A DNA stretch of 50,000 nucleotides from positions 21,085,146 to 21,135,145 of the forward strand of contig CM022670.1 of assembly GCA_012295275.1 (NCBI GenBank), given 5' to 3'. The translations under genes were made by a program, and so were the position numbers. Origin of the DNA: Chrysomallon squamiferum. Taxonomy: Eukaryota; Mollusca; Gastropoda; Neomphalida; Peltospiridae. Each line of letters starts with the position of its first letter. Within the stretch, counting starts at the first letter, position 1. A model generated the notes under the pieces. That model was not told the origin of the DNA and searched no databases. It saw only the letters and a list, made by a program, of their open reading frames with translations. Positions 43,301-48,248 of the stretch are shown one piece after another.

Positions 43301-46300
43301 TTCTTCCTGTAATCTCATCTTCGCCTCCTCCTCTCTCTGCAGCTTCTCCTCTTCCTCTTTCATCATCTGCAAGTGAGCCTTGATTGCAGCTAGATGTTTC
43401 TTTGGTTTTGCTTTCTCTTCTTTCTCTCCTTTCTTCTTCTTCTTCTTCGATTTCCCTTCTTCTTCTGCTTCTTCTTCACCTGATTGTGAAATTAGAAATC
43501 AAATCAGTAAGAGTTACAAAATATTAGCAAAATATTTCTGACAATAGGAAACTTTATTCCTTTATTTCTGTGCATTGTTTTTCAAAACACTCTGCATAAT
43601 TTGAGCACTTTCTTTCCCAAACATAAATAGGTTACTTTAGACAATTCAGTTCTGACAACAAGCTTTAGATACATATTTTTTATTAATGGGATATATATAT
43701 ATATATAATGACTTGGACCATGCACTTCCCCCCACACATAATTCACAAAAGCTGGTGATGTCAGTGGTAAATTTTTCATAAATATTAGTAATATTGTATT
43801 TAAAATTAAATATTATCTGTTAATAAGTGTAAACTGTGAACCAGATGGGACAATGGACATGTTATACATTCAACAGTTCAATATATCCACATGGACTGCA
43901 AGCTCAGATTAACATTCTCAGTGCTTGGTTAGTATTATTTGTACACAAAAGCTACATGTGATATTCAACAACTGTTATTATTTAAAAGACTCTTCAATAA
44001 ATTAAAACACAAACCTTCTTTTGCCTCAGCTTTGACTTCTCCTTCATTTTCTGCTTTTTCGTCATTGTCCTGATCCCCTTCTTTCTTCTTCTTCTTCTGT
44101 TTTTCCTGAAAATTATCATTACTTCCATTTTTAATTAGTTAAAAACATAATATAGGTTTCACAGAGATAAATCAGGATTTTAACTCTTTTTTTTTTAAAT
44201 ATATACATTTCTACATAAACTCCTACATGAAAAATGCATCCTGCTTGACAATTTTATTTTTTTTAATCAAAAAAAAAATTCTCTGCATATATGATGGGAA
44301 TATTTGTTCTCACAATTACACACACACACACACACACAGCAACTTCTGAATGTATAACAAATAATAAAAAGCATATAAAACTTTACTTGCATAAAAATTA
44401 TTTTAAAAAATATAATTAAAAGAAATTCCTCATTTCTACTGGAGAATTAAAAATTTCTAACCTGGAGTTTTTTCAGTTTTTCTCTTTCTTTCTTCTCCTT
44501 CTTTTTCTGAGCCTGTGTTTTGACAGTACCTCCTTCCTCCTCTACTTCTCCTTCACCCCCTCCTGCCTCCACATCCTTTTGTTCCTTAGCTTCTGTATCC
44601 TCCTCTGCAACCTTCTTTGCTTTCTTCTTCTTCTTTTTCTTTGTGTCTTCCTCTTCTTCAAGATCTTCCATTGTTACTACTTTGGGTTCAGCAGGCTATA
44701 AAGTTTTAGTTTGAAATATTAAATGGTTTAATATTCGCACAGAGGTAAATACATGAAAAAGTTAAAAAGATATGTTTATTATTTAAAACATAGAGAATAT
44801 GGCTGTGCAAAAACAGGTGCAACAGTTACCAATGAAAAAAAAAAAAAAAATTAAACTATGTAAGTCAACTGATACTTTAATTTATATTTTAACACAAAAA
44901 TCCAAGACACTTCTCAACTAACAAACCCTAATAAATGACAAAATGATATCAACATTAATTTTGTTCCTTTTTTAAGCGAACAGGTTCTAATTTTCATTTG
45001 ACATGATATACCAGAGGTCATACACACCCACCTCCTGCTGCACCTCAGTTTCCATAGCAATGGAATCAGTTTCATCTTCTGTCTTTTTTCCTTTCTTTTT
45101 CTTCTTAGGTTTTTCTGTTGGTTTTTCCAGCTGAGCCAAAATGGCATCAATGTCTTCCTCTTCTGTCGTTTTCTTCTTCTCTTTGTTTTTCTTTTCTTTC
45201 TTTTGAGATTTTGACACAACTGGTGCAGCAGGCACTGTGTTGAGCACAACATCCCCACCAGCATCATCATCTTTGTCATCAGAATCATGTCCCTTTAAAA
45301 CAAATACCAAAAATAATTGTTTTAAATATCCATGCTGCAATATTTGGGTTCACAGTGTTGAATAATAAGAGAGATAAAACAAAATAAATGATAAAAATAA
45401 AACCCATCCATAAAAAAAAAATAACAACAACAAGTGTACTTGTGTGTGTATATATGTAAAAATGAAAAAGATATGAATAATTTTTTTTTTTTTTTTAAAC
45501 CCAAAATGGTACCCACACAATTTTCCATCATAATTTTACAGGTAACATTGTTCAACTCAGAATTTGTAAATTAAGCTAGAAAGAAAAAAGAAAGAAAAGC
45601 AGATTTGGTCTGAGACAAAAATATATTTCTCTGTTAAAGATGGAACACAACCTCCATGATAATCCACAATTATCTGATATAATTTAATACCTCTTCTTCA
45701 TCATCATCCATCATCAACATCTGGAAGGAAGGGACAGGCTTCTTTGATTTTTTATTTTTCTCTGGAACAATGACAACATCATCTTCATCCACTTCATCCT
45801 CCTCGTCACTTTCTACTTTCTTCTTTTTTTCTTTTCCTGAATATAAAATGAATTCTTATTCTGGTTTTACTATAATAAAAAATAAATGAACCACTACATT
45901 ATCCCTTAAAAAATATTAAAACAATGCGCAAATTTTTAACTGACACTCAGCACAAAACTATGTTGGATACTAGTTATATATATATATATAAATGATAATT
46001 AAAAAATGTGTTTATAATTTAATACACAGAGTACATGATTGTGCAAAAATAGGCATTAGTGTTACCAATGCAAAATAAACACCTTTTTCTTAACTGGCTT
46101 GGCCTCTTGGATGTCCTCTTCATTTTCATTGGTCAAATCAGACTTTCCTTCAAGAGCTAAACCGGCAATTTCTTGTGCCACATCCTCCTCCCTGATGGTG
46201 TCAAATAAATTTATGTAACAGTAACATTGGAAATAAAAAACATTTTTTCAGAATTAAGAAAACAGACACTACATATATTAACAGAGATAATGGAGGATGA

Positions 46301-48057
46301 GAAAAAGAATATATATTATTAAATAATATAGGGAAGGAGTGTACAGCATATTACAAATATTGTTTAGTATGTGGATACATGTAAGCATCTAAACATACAT
46401 CTGTGTACTTGTCTCTGTGTATCACAGTCAAAAGAATATTTAATATTTATGATAATTTTTGTAGTTACCAGTCGTCATTCTTCCCACGGTTTTTCTTTTT
46501 ATCCTTCTTCTTGGCAGCCTTAGATTTACTTGGAGCCAAACTTGTGTCGTCTTCAGCCATTTTTGAAACTGGGTCAAGAGAAACTTCATCATCACTTCTA
46601 TAAAATTAAAATTAAATAAAAAATAATTTACTAACATTTAATGGAAAGGTTAGGAAACTTTGTTCAGGAGAAAAATGGTCGAGATAAGTAAGTATTTTTG
46701 ATATGGGAAACATGAGCTTAAACCTAAAAGAAAATATCTGGATATTATATAATACATTAGGAAAACTTTCTGAAAGATTATAAACCCGAATGAGTGCTTC
46801 ATTCCACCGAACACAAGGATTTGAATGAATGTACATCTCAGAACAACAATGCTGAATCAGGAAATCAACTTTAAAAATGCTGCTGACTGCAGAATGCAGC
46901 TGTCACCACGAAATATGGCAGCTATATCAAAAGACATTTAATGAGCTGTGCAGTGGCTCAGAAAAGACAGTTGGTACAAATTACCAAAGGCAAATGGATG
47001 AACTCACCCAGCCTACTTGTGCTGAATTTCAACAAAAATATACCCAAAATATTCACACTGACTGCATCTCAACAAACAAGAAATCTACTGCTGGACAAGG
47101 TTTACTGTTGCAGTGGTTTTAAAATTAATTTGACATATGTCATATGTCAGTCAATTGGTCAATAAACTGAATAATAAATTAATACATTTTGTGACTCTTT
47201 GTAGGTTAAAGTTTCATAAATTATTATTATTATTATTTTTATTGTTGTGCATTTACAACATCATAAGCAATTTATTTTAGTTTCCTTCAGAGATCATGGA
47301 GGTTAAATCATGGGTTAGATCAAGGCAATATCTAATTTGACCTTTAGATTGTGTACAGAACATTCCCAGTTTTGCCAGCAAATAAATTATATTAATATAA
47401 AAATGTACTCATGGATTATTAAACACATATTCATTCCTTTTATATTAAATGGAATAATTTTACCTGTATGTTGAATAAACACTTTTTTTTTTTTTTTTTT
47501 TTTCAAAAATTAGTTCTTTGAATATATAATAAAAATAAAGTTTGAATAATTCAATAAAGATTTATGATATTTATGTATCTAACTCCACGTGTTAATCTGC
47601 AACAACAACTGCCTTTGAATGAAATATTTGACACTGGTTGGATAAAAGAAGTTCCTGTCGTTCCTATTTGTATTGTATTGTGATAACAGAACTGCATACC
47701 TAGTAAGACTTATATGCTGCAAAGTATAAACTTCAATGCGTCAACGATTCTGTTCCAGCGATTGCACCATTTCCGGACATTTACTGATTAGTAAAAGGAC
47801 AGAAACTGAATAATACTTTAATAAAAGAAACTGACGTAACATATTTCTTAGCATTACTGCCGTGGCAAACTCTGTTAGATTTAAATTAGAACCTGTTAGT
47901 CATTTTAATGAATGTATAATTGTATTGTAAAGTCTGTTTATCTTCATCTTGGATTAAGCGGCGATTGATGTAAACCAAATCTGCCGAATGATATGACATT
48001 ATAAATAACTTACACATCATTGACATCTCCTTTTTGGCCCTTTTTAGGTTTACCCAT
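7135..48057 (-). CDS. EIF5B: eIF5B, translation initiation factor 5B (25 coding exons)
   Basis: eIF5B is a cytoplasmic GTPase that joins the 60S subunit to the 48S initiation complex and works with eIF1A. Coding exons in transcript order: 48057-48014, 46597-46469, 46191-46083, 45836-45691, 45292-45032, 44695-44462, 44105-44015, 43479-43277, 43079-42929, 42677-42594, 42332-42093, 41698-41532, 41220-41113, 40534-40424, 39930-39863, 39248-39107, 38836-38705, 38271-38089, 28088-27927, 27389-27258, 26184-26053, 25818-25742, 23206-22903, 12521-12360, 7242-7135. Residues 1-620 are a Lys/Glu/Asp-rich arm with coiled-coil character. The G domain (about 636-868) has [27 protein letters not shown] and SAH. 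Domains II-IV run to residue 1226, and the end ELKKLFDIM resembles human ELKKVFEII. The ATG context has A at -3 and G at +4. Every junction keeps frame except exon 3/4, which is off by one base. Identification comes from recalled family sequences and is very secure. Confidence 0.97.
7863..7918. repeat. Poly-T run followed by poly-A run
   Basis: T-rich block, then AAATAAA and a 22-A run; the halves are complementary and can form a long A/T hairpin. Confidence 0.85.
8093..8132. repeat. (AC)20 microsatellite
   Basis: Uninterrupted AC dinucleotides in intron 24. Confidence 0.95.
9025..9052. repeat. (TG)n microsatellite
   Basis: Uninterrupted TG dinucleotides in intron 24, next to a more complex patch. 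Confidence 0.95.
9304..9335. repeat. Poly-A run, 32 nt
   Basis: Uninterrupted A on the plus strand, U in the eIF5B pre-mRNA. Confidence 0.95.
10218..10273. repeat. (AAT)n microsatellite
   Basis: About 18 pure AAT triplets. Confidence 0.95.
11450..11530 (+). mobile_element. SINE-like 3' fragment
   Basis: CACAGCCCAATATACGCAGA, TGAGGATTGATCTTGTAACC and CATCAGTCAAGCATTC follow the order of the element's 3' half (AGCCCAATGGG, GGGGATCGATCC, CATCAAGCGAGCGC). Only this part is visible. Confidence 0.38.
12360..12521 (-). CDS. EIF5B: eIF5B exon 24 (domain IV)
   Basis: Residues 1138-1191. [20 protein letters not shown], then [20 protein letters not shown] and [14 protein letters not shown]. Human has FVDIGIVTSIEINHKQVDVA and [20 protein letters not shown]. 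Domain IV contacts initiator Met-tRNA. The exon is isolated between introns of 10.4 and 5.1 kb. Acceptor TTGCAG, donor GTTAGC. Confidence 0.97.
13276..13314. repeat. Poly-A run, about 38 nt
   Basis: Nearly uninterrupted A on the plus strand within a wider A-rich block. Confidence 0.95.
14296..14329. repeat. Poly-A run, about 33 nt
   Basis: Uninterrupted A on the plus strand, preceded by an A10 and GAAAT. Confidence 0.95.
14734..14788. repeat. (AAT)n microsatellite
   Basis: About 18 pure AAT triplets in intron 23. Confidence 0.95.
16456..16528. repeat. (GA)36 microsatellite
   Basis: The longest pure dinucleotide tract in the window, read as UC in the eIF5B pre-mRNA. Confidence 0.95.
16727..16767. 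repeat. Perfect 12-bp inverted repeat (hairpin)
   Basis: CTGTTTTGTCTC at 16727-16738 and its exact reverse complement GAGACAAAACAG at 16756-16767 enclose 17 nt. It lies in intron 23 and would be transcribed. Confidence 0.7.
16780..16985. repeat. Diverged two-copy direct duplication, about 95-100 bp
   Basis: TGTACAAAGATACATAAAAC at about 16786 recurs as TGTACAAAGATATATAAAAC at about 16880. Both are followed by a GATGARTT..AATC/ATCCAGT..CTCC block and by TCATTCATTCAT. Confidence 0.6.
17275..17301. repeat. (AAGG)n microsatellite
   Basis: About six AAGG units. Confidence 0.9.
17395..17580 (+). mobile_element. Decayed SINE-like copy
   Basis: Contains GGAATCTTTTATATATACC, then CATCCTGCAGATGGGGATG, AGACCAGTTGTGAAACACTG, GCTGTAATGAGAAATAATTC and CTACACCACTAGAG, in that order. 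The same word order occurs in a short interspersed element I remember from mollusc genomes (a run of GGGATCTTTTATATGCACC, ACCAGT..GTGCACTGGCTGG, GAGAAATAGCCCAATGGG, then TTTACCACTGGGCTACG). The match is by memory; the copy is old. Confidence 0.5.
17848..17889. repeat. (CA)n microsatellite
   Basis: About 20 pure CA units. Confidence 0.95.
18334..18370. repeat. (CA)n microsatellite
   Basis: About 18 pure CA units. Confidence 0.95.
19886..19939. repeat. Compound (GA)n(CA)n microsatellite
   Basis: About ten GA units switch directly to about seventeen CA units. Confidence 0.95.
21060..21440. other. Complex, GC-richer patch in intron 23
   Basis: About 380 nt with ATTCCGATTGGTCGAAATG (contains the inverted CCAAT word ATTGG), CTGCCCTAAGGCAGCC and GTCCAGCGCTGTGGAG. 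CTGCCCTAAGGCAG is a palindrome-like hairpin. Confidence 0.38.
21938..21964. repeat. (TG)n microsatellite
   Basis: About 13 pure GT units. Confidence 0.9.
22080..22560. other. Complex, GC-richer patch in intron 23
   Basis: About 480 nt close to exon 23, with GAGCCAGGTCGCCACAGACA, GGGGTGAGCCCTGGGG and CCCTTAAGCGCGTATCC. No open frame of interest. Candidate conserved noncoding or structured element. Confidence 0.38.
22903..23206 (-). CDS. EIF5B: eIF5B exon 23 (domain III end, connecting helix, domain IV start)
   Basis: The longest coding exon, residues 1036-1137. It reads [20 protein letters not shown] through [40 protein letters not shown] and [17 protein letters not shown] to CVPSRE. The [12 protein letters not shown] part is the long helix that leads to domain IV, and [20 protein letters not shown] starts the domain IV barrel, near-identical to human. 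Donor GTAAGT; a 10.4-kb intron follows. Confidence 0.97.
23713..23740. repeat. Poly-A run, 28 nt
   Basis: Uninterrupted A on the plus strand in intron 22. Confidence 0.95.
24110..24310 (+). mobile_element. Decayed SINE-like copy
   Basis: Begins CACTACAAAGGGATCTTTTA followed by AATGCAGCACAGAGG, then GCAAATAGCCCAACAAAGAA, GAATCAATCTTGTGACC and CATTCAGCCTGATGCAG. Word order is the same as in the copy at 17.4 kb, supporting a shared family. Confidence 0.42.
25742..25818 (-). CDS. EIF5B: eIF5B exon 22 (domain III)
   Basis: Residues 1011-1036. [20 protein letters not shown], then LEHDS and a split Q codon (CA/A). Human has [20 protein letters not shown], a one-residue difference over 20. Donor GTGAGT, exit phase 2. 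Confidence 0.97.
26053..26184 (-). CDS. EIF5B: eIF5B exon 21 (domain III start)
   Basis: Residues 967-1010. [20 protein letters not shown], then [20 protein letters not shown] and SKIP; human has [20 protein letters not shown]. It starts domain III, the alpha/beta/alpha sandwich between the G domain and the long connecting helix. The acceptor is preceded by an almost uninterrupted 21-base U tract. Confidence 0.97.
26218..26290. repeat. GTGTGCATAT minisatellite
   Basis: About five units of GTGTGCATAT with length variants, grading into GTAT repeats, just inside intron 20 beside the exon 21 acceptor region. Confidence 0.8.
27258..27389 (-). CDS. EIF5B: eIF5B exon 20 (domain II end)
   Basis: Residues 923-966. 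[20 protein letters not shown], then [20 protein letters not shown] and EYYK, matching human NQYEKHKEVEAAQGVKILGK. This segment closes the domain II barrel. Acceptor TTTCAG, donor GTGAAT, phase 0. Confidence 0.97.
27927..28088 (-). CDS. EIF5B: eIF5B exon 19 (domain II)
   Basis: Residues 869-922, phase 0. [40 protein letters not shown] and [14 protein letters not shown] form the beta-barrel of domain II, which in the family contacts the 40S subunit. Human has VKALPGMGTTIDVILINGRL. Acceptor TTGCAG, donor GTAACT. Confidence 0.97.
28654..28730. repeat. Poly-A run, 77 nt
   Basis: The longest mononucleotide run in the window, flanked on both sides by further A-rich sequence with scattered G. No element body with target-site duplication was recognised next to it. 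Confidence 0.95.
29480..29960. other. Complex, GC-richer patch in intron 18
   Basis: About 480 nt of mixed sequence with near-balanced composition between A/T deserts. Short open frames exist on both strands over the same bases, a sign of composition rather than coding. Possible regulatory element. Confidence 0.35.
32735..33063. repeat. Tandem repeat, unit about 73 bp
   Basis: Units begin GATAATTAACACATAAAAAC at about 32869, 32943 and 33016. Each continues GTTAAGGTTCTACAACTG, TACAATCCCACACAA and an A-rich spacer. A more diverged copy starts near 32735, and a partial one covers about 32825-32868. The last three are nearly identical, so recent amplification or homogenisation is likely. Confidence 0.85.
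33060..33560. other. Complex, GC-richer patch in intron 18
   Basis: About 500 nt without simple repeats and with clearly more G and C than its flanks, directly after the 73-bp tandem array. Words include GCCAATGCAAAAGCCAGC, GACATCACACTGACACC and CTCATTAAAGGAGCGAGAG. A 98-codon minus-strand frame inside it has no family resemblance. Possible conserved noncoding element or worn transposon. Confidence 0.4.
34999..35025. repeat. Poly-A run, 27 nt
   Basis: Uninterrupted A on the plus strand in intron 18. Confidence 0.95.
36477..36527. repeat. (CT)n microsatellite
   Basis: About 25 pure CT units, read as GA in the eIF5B pre-mRNA. Confidence 0.95.
38089..38271 (-). CDS. EIF5B: eIF5B exon 18 (G5, end of G domain)
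   Basis: Residues 808-868. [20 protein letters not shown], then [20 protein letters not shown], then [20 protein letters not shown] and E. SAH (about 830-832) is G5, packing against the guanine base. The exon ends where the G domain hands over to domain II, and a 10-kb intron follows. Higher GC than its surroundings; donor GTAGGC. Confidence 0.97.
38575..38698 (+). mobile_element. SINE-like fragment beside exon 17
   Basis: Contains TAGGATCTTTATGATTG, GAGTACCATTAGTGGGGCTC, AGCTGTAATGGGAAATAGCC, TAATGGCTACATC and AAAAGGACTGATCC. It shares GCTGTAATGRGAAATA with the 17.4-kb copy. It ends within about 10 nt of the eIF5B exon 17 donor. Confidence 0.4.
38705..38836 (-). CDS. EIF5B: eIF5B exon 17 (end of G4)
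   Basis: Residues 764-807. It starts [20 protein letters not shown] and ends [14 protein letters not shown], matching human IDRLYDWKKSPD. NKVD gives guanine specificity; human has NKID. Acceptor AAACAG, donor GTAAGT. A decayed repeat fragment abuts the donor side in the intron. Confidence 0.97.
39107..39248 (-). CDS. EIF5B: eIF5B exon 16 (G domain)
   Basis: Residues 716-763: [20 protein letters not shown], then [20 protein letters not shown] and PFVIALNK. It is nearly the same as the human [20 protein letters not shown] segment. The exon ends inside the G4 motif: NK here, VD in exon 17. Donor GTAATT. Confidence 0.97.
39863..39930 (-). CDS. EIF5B: eIF5B exon 15 (G3, switch 2)
   Basis: Residues 694-716. 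[20 protein letters not shown] then SF, with the next Ser codon split as AG/T. DTPGH (about 708-712) is G3; its histidine is the one required for GTP hydrolysis in this GTPase superfamily. At 68 nt it is the second shortest coding exon. Confidence 0.97.
40312..40345. repeat. (AAT)n microsatellite
   Basis: About 11 pure AAT triplets in intron 14. Confidence 0.9.
40424..40534 (-). CDS. EIF5B: eIF5B exon 14 (G2, switch 1)
   Basis: Residues 657-693. [20 protein letters not shown] runs into [17 protein letters not shown]. The G2/switch 1 motif [10 protein letters not shown] (about 668-677) carries the threonine that coordinates Mg2+. It is almost identical to human up to TNVP. Acceptor TTTCAG, donor GTGGAT, phase 0. 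Confidence 0.97.
41113..41220 (-). CDS. EIF5B: eIF5B exon 13 (G1 P-loop)
   Basis: Residues 621-656, phase 0 both sides. It reads [18 protein letters not shown] and then [26 protein letters not shown] (about 644-651) is the G1 P-loop that binds the nucleotide phosphates. The valine after His is the hallmark of translational GTPases of the eIF5B/IF2 type. Donor GTAATT. Confidence 0.97.
41532..41698 (-). CDS. EIF5B: eIF5B exon 12 (acidic stretch)
   Basis: Residues about 565-620. [11 protein letters not shown] is followed by about 40 residues made almost only of Glu, Asp, Ser and Thr, then [11 protein letters not shown]. This is the acidic block just before the G domain, as in human eIF5B. Donor GTAAAA at 41531-41526; a second in-frame GT (GTTATG) lies 6 nt earlier, so the last two residues are uncertain. 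Confidence 0.92.
42093..42332 (-). CDS. EIF5B: eIF5B exon 11
   Basis: Residues about 485-565. It is rich in Thr, Pro and Glu ([20 protein letters not shown]), then [20 protein letters not shown] and EKPKPKS. The [14 protein letters not shown] pair corresponds to the human DDWEAMASDEE element just before the acidic stretch. Tandem acceptors TTCAG/TTCAG lie 5 nt apart, and only the first keeps frame. Phase 1 both sides. Confidence 0.92.
42594..42677 (-). CDS. EIF5B: eIF5B exon 10
   Basis: Residues about 457-485: [20 protein letters not shown] followed by KKKKQIPK. Human eIF5B has GVEVPSKDSLPKKRPIYEDK at this place, so the match is nearly residue for residue. Acceptor TTGCAG, donor GTGATT, phase 1 on both sides. 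Confidence 0.95.
42929..43079 (-). CDS. EIF5B: eIF5B exon 9
   Basis: Residues about 407-457. It encodes [20 protein letters not shown], then [20 protein letters not shown] and [10 protein letters not shown]. It matches human ERLKKEGKLLTKSQREARAR, the best conserved motif of the N-terminal arm. It exits in phase 1 through GTAGCT. Confidence 0.94.
43277..43479 (-). CDS. EIF5B: eIF5B exon 8
   Basis: Residues about 339-406, the start of the long coiled-coil-like helix. After an acidic/basic block ([20 protein letters not shown]), it reads [20 protein letters not shown] and continues through [11 protein letters not shown]. This aligns with human SKATVKAMQEALAKLKEEEE, the conserved part of the arm. 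The acceptor is CAATCAG and the donor GTAAAA. Confidence 0.93.
44015..44105 (-). CDS. EIF5B: eIF5B exon 7
   Basis: Residues about 309-339. It encodes [20 protein letters not shown] and GEVKAEAKE plus one base, so it exits in phase 1. It is purely low-complexity charged sequence; support is the TTCAG acceptor, the GTTTGT donor and phase agreement with exons 6 and 8. Confidence 0.85.
44462..44695 (-). CDS. EIF5B: eIF5B exon 6
   Basis: Residues about 231-308, 78 codons, phase 0 both sides. It reads [20 protein letters not shown], a run of seven lysines, an acidic/glycine segment ([16 protein letters not shown]) and [19 protein letters not shown]. The last part matches the human IKTVAQKKAEKKERERKK region closely, so this exon anchors the arm to the family. 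The donor is GTTAGA. Confidence 0.92.
45032..45292 (-). CDS. EIF5B: eIF5B exon 5
   Basis: Residues about 144-230, 87 codons, phase 0 on both sides. It opens [20 protein letters not shown], passes through a basic block ([20 protein letters not shown]), then [12 protein letters not shown], another basic block and METEVQQE. The [10 protein letters not shown] stretch is like the short acidic-hydrophobic repeats in animal eIF5B arms (human DEDDILKELEEL). The acceptor is TTTTAAAG and the donor GTGGGT. Confidence 0.9.
45691..45836 (-). CDS. EIF5B: eIF5B exon 4 (one-base phase discordance at its 5' end)
   Basis: Residues about 95-143: a lysine run, then [17 protein letters not shown], and later [16 protein letters not shown]. 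The acceptor ATTCAG at 45842-45837 is strong, and the donor is GTATTA. Entering there, the only stop-free frame needs one carried-over base, but exon 3 leaves none. The exon begins with a purine run containing seven consecutive A. One extra A would restore phase 0 and read EKKKKKVES. Alternatively, splicing at an internal AG, with the exon starting at 45822 or 45819, also keeps frame. Confidence 0.78.
46083..46191 (-). CDS. EIF5B: eIF5B exon 3
   Basis: Residues about 58-94, encoding W then [18 protein letters not shown], followed by an acidic run and PVKKK. The acceptor is ATCAG. The donor AAAAAG/GTGTTT is weak but is the only sensible GT at the end of the open frame. It exits in phase 0, which does not match the phase demanded by the usual start of exon 4; see the exon 4 entry. 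Confidence 0.8.
46469..46597 (-). CDS. EIF5B: eIF5B exon 2
   Basis: Residues about 15-58, flanked by a TTTATAG acceptor and a GTAACT donor. It starts with acidic SDDEVSLDP and ends in a lysine cluster ([17 protein letters not shown]). The final W codon is split, TG before the intron and G after it. It belongs to the poorly conserved charged arm; support is the open frame and matching phases on both sides. Confidence 0.85.
46598..48013 (-). other. eIF5B intron 1 (1.4 kb)
   Basis: Mostly AT-rich. A more complex patch at about 46780-47130 contains a plus-strand open frame of 81 codons and an overlapping 74-codon frame. Neither resembles a known protein, and neither has splice or promoter support, so they are read as chance. 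A 21-T run lies at 47483-47503. Confidence 0.6.
48014..48057 (-). CDS. EIF5B: eIF5B exon 1 (start exon)
   Basis: This exon encodes [14 protein letters not shown] and two bases of the next codon (V), then a GTAAGT donor at 48013-48008. Human eIF5B also opens with MGK and a basic stretch. The ATG is preceded by AACAAAAT and followed by G, a strong initiation context. The 44-nt length and phase 2 exit match exon 2. No longer in-frame start is visible upstream. Confidence 0.9.
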
Positions 48058-48190
48058 ATTTTGTTGTCGACTGCTAGATTGCAACTAACAAAATACAAAA
48101 TAAACAACTCAGGAACTGTTAATTCGTTACAATATTGCGCTTCTACATTCATTGAACTTGTAAGCATGGAACTTTATTTCCGGTTATTGG
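48058..48190 (-). promoter_or_regulatory. Presumed eIF5B 5' leader and core promoter
   Basis: On the minus strand CCAAT (48190-48186) is followed closely by ACCGGAAAT, an ETS-like site with GGAA at 48181-48178. Such pairs are typical of housekeeping promoters. No TATA box with convincing spacing was seen. The start site cannot be read from sequence. Three ATG triplets lie at 48167, 48152 and 48148 and would enter the leader if transcription began upstream of them. Confidence 0.4.
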
Positions 48191-48229
48191 AATTATGGGT
48201 CATTTATTAAATATCTAACTCGGACGAAG

Positions 48230-48248
48230 ATCAAGAACTGTTCTTGAT
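48230..48248. promoter_or_regulatory. 19-nt palindrome upstream of eIF5B
   Basis: Two perfect 9-nt arms, ATCAAGAAC and GTTCTTGAT, surround a single T. It lies about 175-190 nt upstream of the start codon and 40 nt upstream of the CCAAT word. The geometry suggests a dimeric factor site, but it fits neither the classic heat-shock nor the steroid-receptor spacing. Confidence 0.35.

Larger units (their letters stand above)
38272..46468 (-). other. eIF5B introns 2-17 (0.2-0.6 kb each)
   Basis: Sixteen introns of 197 to 614 nt separate exons 2-18. All have GT-AG ends. They hold AT-rich sequence, A/T tracts, an (AAT)n tract (40312-40345), an (AC)n tract (44321-44338), and one decayed repeat fragment beside exon 17. 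Nothing else was recognised in those longer than 300 nt (introns 4-7, 11-15 and 17). Confidence 0.7.

Noticed and set aside
45837-46082. Alternative exon 3 donors to resolve the phase problem (GTTAAG, GTTTAT, GTAACA)
   Set aside because: Each leaves phase 0 or phase 2, and none gives the phase 1 exit that the main exon 4 acceptor would need.
46877-47165. Overlapping 81- and 74-codon plus-strand frames in eIF5B intron 1
   Set aside because: Two frames are open over the same bases, neither shows a recognisable domain, and there is no evidence of transcription on that strand.
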